64,000 bases of DNA, taken from the NCBI GenBank assembly GCA_027924585.1, contig BSBM01000609.1, positions 434,001-498,000 of the forward strand, read 5' to 3'. A program made the position numbers and the translations under genes. The notes below the pieces were generated by a model, which made no database searches, was not told where the DNA came from, and saw only the letters and a list, made by a program, of their open reading frames with translations. The stretch comes from Larix kaempferi. Lineage: Eukaryota > Streptophyta > Pinopsida > Pinales > Pinaceae. The stretch's first letter is position 1; each line of letters starts with the position of its first letter. This document shows positions 1 through 12,533 of this stretch, one piece after another.

Positions 1-94
1 CTTACTCATCTCATTCATATTATTCTATTTATACTTTCTTATCCATTATGGATTACATTTACATGTTCATGTGTATGAACTGTGTTGGTTAACA
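1..94 (+). mobile_element. Element A: 3' end of the 5' LTR
   Basis: The first 94 bases match the end of the complete LTR at 32371-32603, sharing the stretch around TCCATTATGGATTACATTTA. This copy has an internal deletion of about 18 bases and ends GGTTAACA where the other ends GGTTCACA. A tRNA primer-binding site follows directly, which marks it as the 5' LTR of a + strand retroelement whose start lies outside the window. Confidence 0.7.
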
Positions 95-97
95 ACA

Positions 98-110
98 TTG
101 GTATCATAGC
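98..110 (+). other. Element A primer-binding site (initiator tRNA-Met type)
   Basis: TTGGTATCATAGC differs by one base from the plant initiator-methionine tRNA binding site TGGTATCAGAGC and lies 3 bases after the LTR end. This is the normal minus-strand primer site of plant LTR retrotransposons. Confidence 0.75.
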
Positions 111-268
111 CCTTTTCTTGGGCACTTCTACCGATTCTACTCTTTGGCCATCATTTTCTCAGAGCTTCTTTGAACCTTGTATTTTGGCCATCAATTCTAG
201 AGTCTTGCCGAAATCAAAGTCTTTAACCACATCTAGGCTTCAGGCCATTTTCAAAAAAAAAAACTTTA

Positions 269-1345
269 TTGAAGAAGAATAATTCCACTTGTATACCCTC
301 CTTCCACACTCAATTCCTCATCCCCAATTGCTTTCTTCATCCTTCATCTTCTCCATGCAAATTGTCCTACACCATATCTCCCCCTCACACCATCTCTCTA
401 CCTCATCACCCACTACTTCTTCAGCCACCACTCCATCCTTTTCTATCTCCATATCCCTCTACTCACATGGCACATCTCCTTCAATGCTCCTCTAATTTCC
501 CATTTCCCTACATACCCCAAACTTGCGTTACCCTTACCCTACCTATCCATCATTTCATCTTCCCATTGCATCCCCACACGCCTCTCTCTACACCACTCTA
601 CATACACTCCCACCTCTCTCCATGCCCCTCCACAATAATTGCGCCTCCCCTCATCCCTTCCTCACTACTTCACATCGCGCCCTCCTCACTACTCTAAACT
701 GAGTACATCAACAACTACACTCCTACACGCCCTCTCCTCCATATTCATATGTTGCCTCACCTCTCCTCTCCTTAATCACCTACATGGCCCCCCTTCATTT
801 GCTCATACTCCTATCTCCATCCTCCATGCTCTTCTCAACTCCATACATCATCTTTGCTCAACGCTCTTCAGTACCATTATGAATTCCTCTTGCGCTGTGT
901 GATCACTCCGTACCACCCTCCTCATGTAGTCCTTCTAATTGACCCTCATACTATTCCTTTATTGTAATCTATGCTCGCCCTCATACCAATGCTCTGTCGT
1001 TCTACACTCCTCAAAACTCTCCAATCCAACACCTCCCTACACCTCCAGCTCCACACCATCGGTCCCACTCGCTTCCACTCTAGCCACTCCTGCTCCATGG
1101 TTCAATTCTCTAGTACTACTCCATGCCATCCCACTCACTGCTACACACTCTCCACACTCCATCCATCCTTCCACATCATCTCTATTATCCCTCATGATCC
1201 CTCACACTCCCTTCAATTTGCACTATTCCCTACACTTAACTCCATATCCCATCAACCATCACCCAAGTCTCGCTTCCACCCATGCATACCCCTTCCTCCC
1301 ATAGATCCTTCTCCTCCCTCTACGACCTACGATTCCCCAATCTAG
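269..1345 (+). other. G-depleted pyrimidine-rich leader of element A
   Basis: About 1.08 kb in which the + strand is almost all C, T and A, with very few G. All three forward frames stay open for long stretches and read as Pro/Ser/His/Leu-rich peptides, so these frames are a composition effect and not genes. It sits where gag would lie in an autonomous element, between the primer-binding site and the protease-like remnant. No gag motif is visible. Confidence 0.5.
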
Positions 1346-1366
1346 GGTTTTAAAACCCTAACCCAC

Positions 1367-1370
<4 letters not shown>

Positions 1371-1442
<72 letters not shown>
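1371..1442. repeat. (TA)n microsatellite, about 36 units
   Basis: Uninterrupted alternating TA for about 72 bases between the pyrimidine-rich leader and the protease-like region of element A. Confidence 0.95.
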
Positions 1443-1447
<5 letters not shown>

Positions 1448-1566
1448 AACAATAAATTATTATTTTATAAAAGAATTTTTAATAGTTAAATTTTTCTATA
1501 AAATTCCAATTATTTTTCTTTCAGAAAAAAAGGAAAAAGGAGAAAGAGGAGAAAAAGGAAGTCAAA

Positions 1567-2400
1567 ATGGAAGAGACAAATTCTACAAATGAGAAAAAGA
1601 TTTTTCGATTTTTCAATAAAATTGCCTCTTGCGATGCTAAAAGTTAATGGCATATTTTATGAAAGTGATATTGTCATCGCTATTTGTCCAACTAATAAGA
1701 AAACGATTATTAATGTTGATGTTGCTATTCAACTACAAGTTCCCTAATCAATTATAGAGAAGAACGAGTGGAACGAAGATCAAATAAATGAATTACACTT
1801 AAGGATCGGTAATTATAATTTTGCATCTCAATTCACCATTGCAACTATAGATGACAGCATTATTCACATAACGTTGGGTTTTCACTGGTTGGAAACATTA
1901 GGTACATTCACCTTCAATGCAAAAAATAAATTCATGACTTTCTTCCATGCATAGGAGAAAATAACAATACATGACTCATCAGTGAAAGTCTCTTCATCAC
2001 AAAATACATATGAAAAATCACCGTATGAAAAATATGAAGATTTAGAAGAGGAAATAAAATGTTTGAACAAACTCTTCATGGACAAAGATAAGGAAATTGT
2101 GCAAAACCAAAATAAATTAGAATGCCAAGAGTAAGAGTTTTACCAGCTTCAAAAACAAATTAAAAAGCTACAACAATATAATGGTGACATTAAAAATACT
2201 CACAAATTAGAGATTGCAAAGATCAATAAAATGATATCGAACAATACGGATGAGATATTCTAGTTGAGAAATCATAATAAAAGTCTAGTCACAAAAATCA
2301 AGAAATTAAAGAATAAGAAACAAAAAGATCGGAAGCTGAAACAAGCTAATGAAGATATCGAGAAAAAATTATTAGAAAATGATGAAGAGATTTGCAGTAA
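1567..2400 (+). pseudogene. Element A protease-like plus coiled-coil ORF, left half
   Basis: A frame opening at the ATG at 1567 (MEETNSTNEKK) decays by stops and frameshifts. At about 1815-1950 it reads NFASQFTIATIDDSII followed by LGFHWLETLGTF and NAKNKFMTF. This resembles the segment after the retropepsin active site in plant Ty3/gypsy polyproteins (the GMDWLE type region). From about 2000 the frame turns into Lys/Glu/Gln/Leu-rich coiled coil (LEEEIKCLNKLF, KLKNKKQKDRKLKQ, IEKKLLENDEE) instead of reverse transcriptase. The frame stops at the element B insertion and resumes beyond 31620. It probably encodes a structural protein of a non-autonomous element; family assignment is uncertain. Confidence 0.5.
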
Positions 2401-2819
2401 CACACCCTTCGTTACACTAACCTTAAGACACTATATATATATAGCCACATGCATAATGCTTATGTGTATTCCTATTAAAAGGCATATTAACTATAAGTAT
2501 ATAGCAGAAGCTTAAACTATTTCATAAGACCAATGGAATCTTATATCAAATGCATAACAAATATAATCACTTTAGTGGAAGCATAAAATGTACCACAAGG
2601 CATAATTTCAAAAACACATATGCATAGTAATTTTATGCAATGATGTGGAAACTTATATATTTCCATGTGCCACTCATTTAGCATATATAAAATTTGCACC
2701 ATTTTATACACATAATGAATTCTATTAATATGCATTGATAAACTAAGGTTTGGAAAGCAACACTTCCAATCCTTCCTTACAAATACTTTCCAAAAAATTG
2801 CCCATCAAACCTTTTGTTG

Positions 2820-3285
2820 AGAACTGCGCAGTAAAAACATTTTCACTGATACCTATGTAGTAAGACCTATGCAGTAAAACTATATGCACAGTAAAACATG
2901 CACAGTAAATAATAACCAAAGGACTACGCATTATGATTCACCAAAAATGAAATAAATGCAATTATAGTTATATGCATATCTATTCTTCAAGTTATGTAAT
3001 TCTCATGATTTTCATTTTAACAATAACCCAAAATATTCATTTAAACTTACTGTGCAATATGTTCTGTGCATAAGAAATGCACATTAAACATCAACTGTGC
3101 AGTAAATACTAACTTAAGACCTGCGTAGTAATATTCAAAAGAAAAATGGAACTAATGCGAATAAATCTATATGCAGAGTTTATCCTTAAGTTATGCAATT
3201 TTCCCAAATTATTATCGTAAAGAAAAACATTAATCCAACATATTTACTAAATTTACAATGCGTAAGAATTGCACGGTAAGAACTA
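2820..3285. repeat. Dispersed GCAGTAA-type motif cluster in the element B LTR
   Basis: About ten copies of a degenerate decamer of form YGYRCAGTAA (for example TGCGCAGTAA, TATGCAGTAA, TGCACAGTAA, TGTGCAGTAA) spaced irregularly over 0.45 kb. The same cluster occurs in the other LTR (29120-29600, with strays near 30117 and 30280), so it is a property of the LTR family. Function is unknown. Confidence 0.7.
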
Positions 3286-4370
3286 AATCATAGGAGTTGT
3301 ACACTATGGTTCTCATCATTAATATTTTTAGTGCATGGAACGCAATGACCAAATTCCTTAGTAATCCAACCCATGGTATTTTGCTTGTTAGCTTGTGGTT
3401 TTCAAAACAATAATGCCAATTCATGCAAAGAATAATAAACTAGGTTGAATCTAAACTTAGACTTAATCATTTAAACTTCTTTGGAATAAATAAATTAATC
3501 CTGTGGTTTTGAAATCCACAATACCATCCATTGTAAATTCCACTTGTGGTTTTCAAAAACCACCATACCATCCAATGCAAGGCACAATAAACAAGCCTTA
3601 GTAGATGGTAATTGTTTATATTTTAACTGTCAAGCATAATGGGTCAAACACATCTTCAACATAAATATTCAAACTTCTTTAAATAATTATTTCAAACATT
3701 TATTTTATCTCTTTAGAATTTATTTTCTCTCATTTATATGAAAAATAAGAGTTAAACTCTTCAACATATTTTAATGCACATTTTGTTTGAACGTAACTTG
3801 TAATCACTACTGGAAATTGCTATGATAAATATTTAATCACAACAAGAATCCAAATTATAGAGGAAAAATAATAAAAATGAATAGAATTACAACTTAGTTA
3901 TCCATTCATAAACTTTCCTTCTCGCTATTATAAATTTTAACAAACATACCGCGTAGTAAACTTATACCCATTCCATCTACAAGATTTTTAACCAAGCAAA
4001 ACATGAAATCATTCCTTGTATCCAAACTCACACAATTAAACAAGGAAAATCATATAAATTTTTATCAGTCATCAATTAAATAACATCTCAAGAATTAAAA
4101 CACCATTTCTGAGAATTAAAAACTTATCTGGAAAAATCTTTGAAATGGGAAACTGGCTGTGTGTGAGGCACACTCCACCCAACCATAGGAAAACTTGCTC
4201 ACTAATCTTTCAACAAAAGACCACCCCCGAGCTAAGACTCGTGCACTAATTAGATGGAAATCTCACCAGTCCCATAATTTCTCAAGATTAAAATCTTGGC
4301 AATCGGGAAATTGACTTAAATCCAATTCCATGCCAAATAATGCATTTCACCTCCTTGATTTCCTTCTGAC

Positions 4371-4700
4371 TACACAACAGTGATACACATCACTGCCATT
4401 TGTGCTCAGAATTCCACCAATTTAGCTTCCTACACCATTTTCCACTTCACTAGTACAACCAAAGACAAATTTGTCTAATTGCACAACAATGAAAACACTT
4501 CACTGTCATCTATGCTCGGAATTCCGCCAATTCAGCTTCCTACACCATTTTCCACTTCACTAGTACAACCAGAGACAAATTGGTTTGACTGCACAATAGT
4601 GAAAACACATCACTATCATCTGTGCTCAAATTCCACCAAGATAGTTAGCTACACCATTAGCCACTTCATTGGAACCTTACAAAGACAAATTGGACAGAGT
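4371..4700. repeat. Three 110-bp tandem units in the element B LTR
   Basis: Units begin at about 4371, 4481 and 4591, each with a core like ACACAACAGTGA, then TGTGCTCAGAATTCCACCAA, then GACAAATTGG. The right LTR has the same three units at about 30702, 30812 and 30922, so the triplication predates this insertion. Confidence 0.85.
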
Positions 4701-5678
4701 TTCAACAAAAAAACTCCAACAACTCGTTTACGGGCTCAGGAATTCGTATCAAATTCCCTTATCAAACAATCGTTCTCCTCTATAAACTCAGAATTCCCAC
4801 CCACATGGGTTATTCCGGAATGAATGAATCAATTTTATTTTTGCATGCATTATTTAATGCATGGCAAGAGGAAACCACGTGGGTTCTCTCATGAGCCACC
4901 CATTTCTCTTTTTAATTAAATTAAACATTTCTTAATGTAATGACCCTCTAGTTTAGCCCCTGGACATATTATTGTTGTTATTATGTTGGATATTATGGCA
5001 CAAGGTGTCGAGACTATGGTTTGAACATTATTATTTTTATTTTTATTATGTTGAACATTATTAATTAATAAAATTAAATAATCAGATCGATCGATGTCAT
5101 GAAAAAGAGTATGAGGAACCATGATGTTACGAGAAAGGGGTTTTGGGAAGAGTGTTACCTTGTGTTTTGACCTGTGTGGATGTGATACACCCTTTTTTTG
5201 GACTTGGTGGACCCTCTTGATTTATGCACCCTCATGTGTTATGCTACCCCTTGGTTTTCATTTTATTCTGGGAATAATTTTATTTGGAGTTAGAGTTGTT
5301 TTCCTCACCTAGTGCGCCCCGCATGAAAATTTGTAAGTCCCACCTTGATGAGGACTCTTCCTCTCCCCTATAGCATCCTCTTGAGAAGTGTAACTCCCAT
5401 TTTTCTAATTTGGGAATGTAAATCCATTATGTCTCCCTCTCCCCCCCGAATTCAAATTGCTCTTGGGAAATGGGATTTGGGTGGATGGGATCTAGTCTCT
5501 CAACTTTTTGGTTATGCATAATCTTGGATCTTATTTTTTCTATGGTACTGGTGTGATTGGTTTTGGTTTCTCTTGAAATGAGTTTTTTTTTGCTTGGTGC
5601 GCCCTTGCTGAGCCTGTGCCCAAGTTGAGTTACTCTGGAATTGCCATTGTTTTGTCCTAGAATTGCCTATGGAGATCC

Positions 5679-5905
5679 CATATTGGAAGTGATGTGGAAT
5701 CCACTTTCCATTGGATTTGAGATTTGATTGATATGTTTCTGAATCTTTTTTCATGGAGTCACTGGAATTTCCCTGTAGTGGAAGTCAGGGAATACTTTCC
5801 ATTGGGTTGTGGTTGGATTGTTTTTTCCTGAAAACTTTGTCCTCGAATTGCCACTAGAGATCTTGGATTGGAAGTGATGTGGAATCCACTTGCCATTGGA
5901 TTGTG
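5679..5905. repeat. Sub-repeats within the family E LTR
   Basis: The phrase GGAAGTGATGTGGAATCCAC followed by a CCATTGGA box occurs near 5685 and 5871, with a weaker version near 5779. The related LTR at 60855-61872 has copies near 61587, 61683 and 61775. This is an internal, family-wide LTR repeat. Confidence 0.7.
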
Positions 5906-8026
5906 GTTGGACCAATGTTAGATGGGTTTTTTTGTTTATTTCACTCTTTTTTGTGGAATCATGGTTCCGGATCAGGCGTGACCATTGCAAAGTGAGTTTT
6001 GGCTTGCATTGTGTCTATGGCTGGGTGGAATGTGGCACGGTCGATTTCGGTTGCATATTTTGCAAGATAGGTACTTTATTTCATTACTTTGATCTGATAT
6101 GATTCTTATATGGTTTCAAATGAAATGTATGAGAAAATATATGAGCTAATTATGGAACAAATCTCTCATAGATTTTAGTTACATTATGCTACTAGTTTTT
6201 GGGAAAAATAGGTAACTAGTTTTTGGTATGTTGTGAGCAAGTGCTTGAGAAAAATGTTTATTTGGAACCTCTCCTGCAAATCCGATAATTGCTCATATTC
6301 TATTTATATTATGTGTAATTTTATTTTTCAATAGCTTAGGAATTATTGGAAACACCTCTCTACAGTGTTTCTAGCCTCTATTTGAAAACTAGTTCACCGG
6401 TTGGGTTGTTTTATGTAGTTTTGAGACTTGGCATGTGAAATGTTTGAGAAAATTCCTAAGTGAGATAACTGATCTTAGATATGATAACTACACTTGAAAT
6501 GCATGAATAAATTTGTGGAAGAGTTCCTATATAGTTATATATTTTCTTATTGAAACCCTAGTTTTGTTTCCATTCATTAGTTCCTTCAAAAGAATTGTTT
6601 TAAATGGATTTATAAATTTGCATGAGAAGTGTTTGACGAAATGTTTACATGATTTATACCTCTGATAAGGAATATAATAAATGGTATTTATATTTTGAAT
6701 GTCTTCCGAATGACTCTGCAAATTGTTTATGCATTAATCTTACTTGATTCCTCAATTTCTAGCCAATTTGGAGAAGTAGATTTAGCTAGTTTGATGAATT
6801 AATAAGACTGTTTATGAGCAGAAAGTTACAGAAATTTGGATGTAGTGGACCTATGATATGATTTATATGAGCTTCATTATTCAATACTTTCTTATTGTTT
6901 TGAATTTGGAAACTAGAAACGAAAACTAGCTTCAAATCGGTGGGAATTGGTAACTAGTTTGTAGATTGAATCTATCTTTTCATCATTTTTGGAATGTACA
7001 ACCATATTCTATGTTTTTGGTACTTCAACTTTTATATAGAATTATATTTTCCATATATTTACCCTCTCCTTTGTGTGCTCCAGAACTCAATACAATTGAT
7101 TGGGTTAAATTCCTAGCAATGTTTATTAACTAGTTGCATTGATTTAGATTGAAAGAATGATCGTTTATGTGAAAGGAAATGATATGAAAATGCAACTTTA
7201 TTTGGATGTATGTGCATGATTAAATATATGTATACTGGGTGTAGGTTCAATTTTTGTTTCATTGGCATGGTTCTGTGTTGAATTCGTGCAAGACTAGTTG
7301 TTTGTGTTAAGTACTAGTTAACTAGTCTTGTGGAGTCATTTTCGTAATTGTTTTGTTTAATTTATTGGAAAATAATAATTAGGCCTTATTTACATGATAT
7401 TAGGTGCTAATTATCCATTGTGATTGAGAAATTATGATTAGGTGATAAAAAAATGAATTTATGTTCAGCGTCGTCAATTATGCGCTAAGTGTCGCTAAGT
7501 GTCACAATTAGTACACTAATTACTAGTTAATCATGATTAAGTGAAAATGACTTTTTAGGTGCATGTAACATGTTTTATGGCTTGGGATGGATGCATAATT
7601 ATTTTATATAGTGTTGGATTAAAAAAAAAAATCCATGGAAGAAAAACATAATCTCGTTTCATCTTTCGAGAACAAAATTACAATGTTTTTAACACTCAGC
7701 AAGAGTGTTATCAAGATCTTTGAAAAGACCAGCAAAAATAATACTATGACTATCAACATATACAATTAATTTTCTTTTAAAATAAACCTCTACATCAAAA
7801 ATATAGTCCCAAATCTAGAAACTGTCTCATAAAGACATAACTATGAGCCCTGAAAAAACAAACCACCTGAAAAAAACATGTAGCATATAGTGTCGCAAAG
7901 AAGATGGTCCAAAAGACCCATGAATTTCTCTGAATTCGTTCCATGGTCACCTTTGATTCCAAAAGAAAAAACCTGTACAGTAGTATCCAAAAAACCAAAG
8001 CATCAGAATATCATAACATAAAACAT

Positions 8027-8850
8027 TCATTCTATGAAGGGGCGGTGGTAGAATTCATGATTCATGCCATCATTAAATTCATTAATTTTCCATTGTCCAG
8101 TTCCCAGCAGCAACCCCGCTTTCAATGCCCTATCCACCTCCGCGTTATTTTCCCTGTAGACATGTGTGCATGAAAAGTTGTCAAATGTTGAAGTAGTAAT
8201 CTTGATGGAGTCCAGAATGTTGGTGAGTCTACGGTTATGACAAAGATGAGCTCCAGTCATCCAATGGATAACGCTCAATGAGTCACCAAAGACATTAAGA
8301 ATCCTACATCCTTTCTCAGTAGCAAAGATAACAAGGTATTTGAGACTTAATAATTCTTCCAAATTGTTTGTACCATCCCCCAGCCCGAGAGACATAACAA
8401 AGTAGTGCATAGGAGTAAGATAGAGGATAATGCCACCCCCACATCGGTTATGAAGACATGACCCATCGAAGAATCCCCATGGTTGTGATCGATCAATAAC
8501 CACAGGTAAGATATTCCTTTCACTAGCCACAGATTTAGTTCTTTTACAGGCCAAGAATAGCCCACAACAGTTTATGGCCGTTTGTGTAGGTGGACAAACA
8601 AAGTCCATAAATAGTCGTTTGTTTCTAGCTAACCAGACACTCCAAACAACAAAAAGAGGAAGTGCTCTATAACTCCGCAGAGATGGGTTATGATACCAGT
8701 GATGCCAAGATTCATTAATGTTTTCTCCCTCCCAACAAAAATGGGCCCTCAGAATTCGAGACAAGAAGCTCCAAACAGTGGAGATGTAATTGCAATGTAG
8801 GAAAAGATGACCCAATGTTTCCCCATCCAAACAATAAAGAGTACACCACC
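8027..8850 (-). pseudogene. LINE C-terminal domain: zinc-binding motif and RNase H
   Basis: The 267-residue open segment starts with LGHLFLHCNYISTVW, typical of the zinc-binding region (zf-RVT) after plant LINE reverse transcriptases. From residue about 119 it carries an RNase H fold: FDGSC (Asp 122), NNLEE (Glu 158), FGDSL (Asp 183) and the AEVDRAL segment near residue 231. These are the usual RVT_3 catalytic positions, and the domain would remove RNA from the RNA-DNA hybrid. It is in the same orientation as the reverse transcriptase at 9346-10840, separated by a frame break. Confidence 0.75.
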
Positions 8851-8986
8851 CCGAGCCATGCTTGTTTCTTTTCTAAAGGAAATCCCATGTTGGGACTCTG
8901 TTAACCAGTACACACCATATAAATAGACGAGTCTTGTGAGGACAAGTCAATTTCCAAACTTTTGACCACCACCACAGCGGCTCCCT

Positions 8987-10840
8987 CTAAAGTAGTTCGG
9001 CAGTGATCCTAATATACCCTGCTTTGGGAGTGTAGTTACTGGAATGATCCCCATCCCAATAGAGTTCATCTAAATCATCCCCCGGAGTAACATGATCCAA
9101 TGCAAGGGATCTGAGATAAAGAGCCAGATCCCTTTCCTCATCTGCCCCGAGGCCGAAAGAGTTGGCCGGCTTCCAATTATGACAACTAAGTAATAAATCC
9201 TCCTGATCAGCTAGTTGATGAAGAAAGAAAATGCCCCTATGTCCAAGAGCTTCAATAGTCCCGAGAGGCATCAAATGTTGGAGTTCACACCCCATCCAAG
9301 GATCTCTACCAATCCGGGGCAAGTGACCATTTCCAACGTCCCATGCTAAATCTCGTTCAATAATATGGAAAGAGGAAACCAAGGCTTTCCAAATGATCGA
9401 TCCCCTCGATGCGATTTATCAAGGTTTTGAATCCAACTATCAAGTGACTTAGGAACAATATACTTATGGATCATAACCCGAGCCCAAAATCCCCCAGATT
9501 TGATCAACCTCCAACCACACTTAGTAGCCAGAGCCATGGAAAAGGAGAAAATGTTTTTTAATCCCCATCCCCCCAAAGCCTTAGGAACAGCAATACGATC
9601 CCACTTGACCCAGGGAGCAACATATGAATCTTCTTTGCCATTCCACATAAAACGAAAGCAAAGTCTCCTAACCTGATCCAGGATACCCCTGGGAATCCAT
9701 GCCAAAGACATCCAATAGAACGGGATGGCCTCTAAAATAGACTTAACTAAAAATAACCTTCCATCCCAAGACAACCATTTAAAGCACCAACATTTCAGCC
9801 TCTTTTCAAGTTTGTTAATCAACCACTTCCAGTCCATCTTTGTATATTTATTAGGCTTAAGAGTAAATCCCAAATGCTTCATCCCACTCTCTAGGGTGAG
9901 AAGCGAGAAGGGAAACAAATGAGTATAAACCTGCAGCTCAGCTACACTCAGAAGATTGGTAGATAAAGTGGATTTATCTGCATTGATGTCCATACCTGTA
10001 GCCTGAGAAAAAAGATCTAGGATCTCATGTAATTTATTCCCATCCCCTCTAGATCTTGAACAGAAGATGAGAATGTCATCGACAAAAAGAAAATGGGTAA
10101 TGGTAAAGCCCTCCACAACTTCAATACCAGCGAAATGCCCCAATTGCCTGGCCTCCAAAATGGCCCTGCTCAAACCTTCCGCCACCAAAAGAAATAACAA
10201 AGGAGATAAAGGACATCCCTGACGAAGACCCCATCCCGAGTGAAAAAAGGGGGTAGAATCACCATTGATGAGAACTGCAAAGGAAATAGTGGTTATACAG
10301 CTCATTACCCATCTAATAAAATTGATGTCAAACCCAAGATGAGTAAGCAGGAGTTGTATATAGAGCCAACTTACCTTGTCATAAGCCTTGGATAGATCAA
10401 TCTTAATTACAGCCCCCTTCAGCTTCAACGTTTTAATACTGTGTACGCCCTCCTGTGCGATCCCAATAGCTTCATGAATCTGTCATCCTTCTAAGAACCC
10501 AAATTGTTCCTTCGAGATGTTAGCAAAAAGGATGGCTTTCAAGCGACATGCAATGAATTTTGTGACTATATTGTAGACACAGTTGCAAAGAGAGATAGGA
10601 TGAAAGTCATTCAGGGAATTAGGGGTATCCACCTTCGGAATTAAAGCAATGAAGGTCGAGTTAATACTTGCCAGGATTCTTCCTTCCCTCCTAGTGTCTT
10701 CAACCAAATAAAGAAGATCCTCACCAATGTTATCAAATAAACCCGGAAAGAATTCAATCGTCCATCCATTAGGCCCTGGGATTTTGTCTTTCTGAAAACC
10801 AGCAAGAACCTCTTTTAGTCCTCCGCCGAAATGTTAGCCA
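8987..10840 (-). pseudogene. LINE reverse transcriptase and connector
   Basis: Frames on the - strand together give a plant L1 reverse transcriptase. 10483-10707 has ALIPKVDTPNSLNDFHPISL, KFIACRLK and EQFGFLEG. 9346-10428 has IDLSKAYDKVSW, GLRQGCPLSPLLFL and the catalytic FVDD at residues 115-118 (coding about 10086-10075). 8987-9382 holds the connector with RIGRDPWMG. The family usually has F/YADD or YVDD; FVDD is common in plant LINEs. The pieces are separated by stops and frameshifts (for example a stop just after FGFLEG), so the enzyme is dead. Confidence 0.85.
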
Positions 10841-10883
10841 TCAATTTCCTGTTATCCTCTTCTTCCACAAATCTGGGAAACAA

Positions 10884-11972
10884 CTAGGCTACTCGGATAA
10901 CTTCCTCTATATTGACCCTATCACTTGCCTTGAACAGATTTCTGAAATGGTGAACCCCCACCTCATCCATCCCTTCAAAATTGTGTTGTTCAGTGCCCAA
11001 GTGATCCTGTAAGACCCAAATAGTGTTGGCAGACCGTCTGCCTTTTACATAAGCATGGAAAAATTTTGAATTCTCATCACCACATTCCAACCAAATAGCC
11101 CTACTTTTCAGTCGCCAAGTCTCCTCCATCTCCGAAAGAATGATGTTTCGCCTTCCTACTAGCAGAGCCAGAGTACGTTTGGAATCATCGGTCAAATACC
11201 CCCCACTAGCCACCATGGAAATGGTTTCAATTTCCTGTTCAATCCTCTTGAGTTCACGACCCTCCATAGTTCTCTTATCAGCCACCCATTTCTTAATAGG
11301 TCCTTTCAAATTCCTAATGTTCTCGGCAAAATGGAAAGCAGCCGTAAGGTTGCTTTCCGGCCTGAAGGGAGTCCAAATTGACTGAACTAATTCAAAAAAG
11401 GTTGGATCCTTCAACCAAGTTTTGTTGAATTTCAAAGGAGATGGCGGTTTCACGAGGCCATTACTGAATTCGATAAAAATGGGGTCATGATCAGAACACC
11501 CACCAGATCCAACCCATTGCCTAACATAAAGAAAATTCTCCACCAAAGGGTCCGCCACAAGAAACCTATCCAAACACTTAGCAACCCGATCATCCCCCAC
11601 CCTTTTGTTCTACCAAGTAGGCTTCAGACAGACAAGTTCAATATCGACCAAATTATTTTCAACCAGCTTTCTGGTAAAAAAATCCGTGAGAGTGTCCACC
11701 TGTGCATGAGGACCCCAAACTTCAGCATTACCTAATGAGAAATTGAGATCACCCCCCAGAATAATGTCGTTCCTTTTGAGCAAGTCTTTACTCAAAAGTG
11801 ATTCCCAAAAAGGAATCATATTGCAATAGGGCCCGTAAATGTTAAACACAGTGAACTCTCTTTCAAAATCCAGTGCACGAAAGGAAAAGCCCAAAACATA
11901 ATCCATCCCCCACAAATTGGTGGCGTTGATCCGAGCTTCGTGCCATCCCACAGCCAAACCCCCAGAATGCAC
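10884..11972 (-). pseudogene. LINE endonuclease domain, N-terminus missing
   Basis: Two adjacent frames give the C-terminal two thirds of an exonuclease-endonuclease-phosphatase fold. 11610-11972 carries FTVFNIYGPY and GGDLNFSLG; 10884-11600 carries LDRFLVADPL, VGSGGCSDHDPIFIEF (the catalytic SDH box) and FKFNKTW, then the spacer before the reverse transcriptase with RRSANTIWVLQD. The domain nicks target DNA for target-primed reverse transcription. The 5' truncation removes ORF1 and the first catalytic motifs. Confidence 0.8.
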
Positions 11973-12533
11973 ACGAGCATCTGATGCTTCAAAATGCCAA
12001 CCTTGGTTTAATTTGTTTGATCAGTTATGAATTTTATTTTAATTTATTTGGAATTATCGATATTTTGTCATAATTAAATTGTAGAAAATGAAATTAAATA
12101 TTTATAAAATTATTTTGCTGCGATAAAATATTATAATTATCCCTAGAGAGCTAATGATATGTCCACAATACCCTTTGATATCCCCGAGGGACATTACATT
12201 TAGTCATACTTAATCCCCTTTTTAAGTCATAAAATAAATTTAGTTAATAAAAAGGAATTTTTGCCTTAAATCATGACTTAAGGTAAAGTTTAGGGACTTA
12301 AAGGTTTAATGGGGTCATAACATGGTTTTTCCCTTTATTCATTCTAATCCCCTTACTATCTCTGGTGAATACATGAGTCCCCGATCTTTTCTGCGTACTA
12401 CCTCAACACAACCAGTTGTAGATTTTAATATTAATAATTGCAAAATATAATATGTTCATCATTGCAAGCATTCATAGTCAATATTTACATCTTAGCATCA
12501 TCATACTAGGGGTTTCAAACTAGGGTTGTTACA

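Larger units (their letters stand above)
7620..11995 (-). mobile_element. LINE, L1-type with RNase H, 5'-truncated
   Basis: A - strand non-LTR retrotransposon inside the family E solo LTR. In coding order it contains an AP-endonuclease fragment, reverse transcriptase, a connector, a zinc-binding motif and RNase H, then a 3' UTR. The upstream ORF1 and the first part of the endonuclease are missing. Its 3' UTR (about 7640-7690) resembles that of the short element ending at 54039. Candidate short flanks are TTGGATTAA on the left and TTGGTTTAA on the right. The terminal run at 7621-7631 is A on the + strand, so an ordinary poly(A) tail is not visible. Confidence 0.8.
4936..12198 (+). mobile_element. 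Solo LTR of gypsy family E, split by a LINE
   Basis: Begins TGTAATGACC and ends CATTACA. The first several hundred bases match the 3' LTR of the gypsy copy at 60855-61872, sharing for example GACTATGGTTTG, AAGAGTATGAG and GGTGGACCCTCTTGA. It lies inside the element B LTR with imperfect 5-bp flanks (CTTAA left, TTTAG right; the uninterrupted copy has CTTAG). No internal coding domain of family E is present between its ends, so I read it as a solo LTR of about 2.9 kb, interrupted at 7620-~11995 by a LINE. No other gene is seen in 4936-7619. Confidence 0.7.
2440..12533 (-). repeat. Element B 3' LTR (left copy), split by a 7.3-kb insertion
   Basis: 2440-4935 matches 28967-31270, and 12199-12533 matches 31270-31601, so this is one LTR interrupted by the family E solo LTR at 4936-12198. 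The outer edge on the right is TTGTTACA, which reads TGTAACAA on the coding strand. The two copies differ visibly (roughly one base in seven in a stretch near 2750-2870), so the insertion is old. The left copy also has about 230 bases near 2500-2735 that the right copy lacks. Confidence 0.8.

Noticed and set aside
269-1345. Several forward open frames of 87-142 codons
   Set aside because: All three phases are open at once because the strand is G-poor; the peptides are Pro/Ser/His/Leu-rich with no motif.
1343-1365. AGGGTTTTAAAACCCTAACC as telomere-like repeat
   Set aside because: Only one or two imperfect CCCTAA units; no array.
1567-2400. Endogenous pararetrovirus origin of element A
   Set aside because: LTRs, primer site and polypurine tract fit an LTR retrotransposon; no movement protein, coat or RT motif of caulimovirids is seen.
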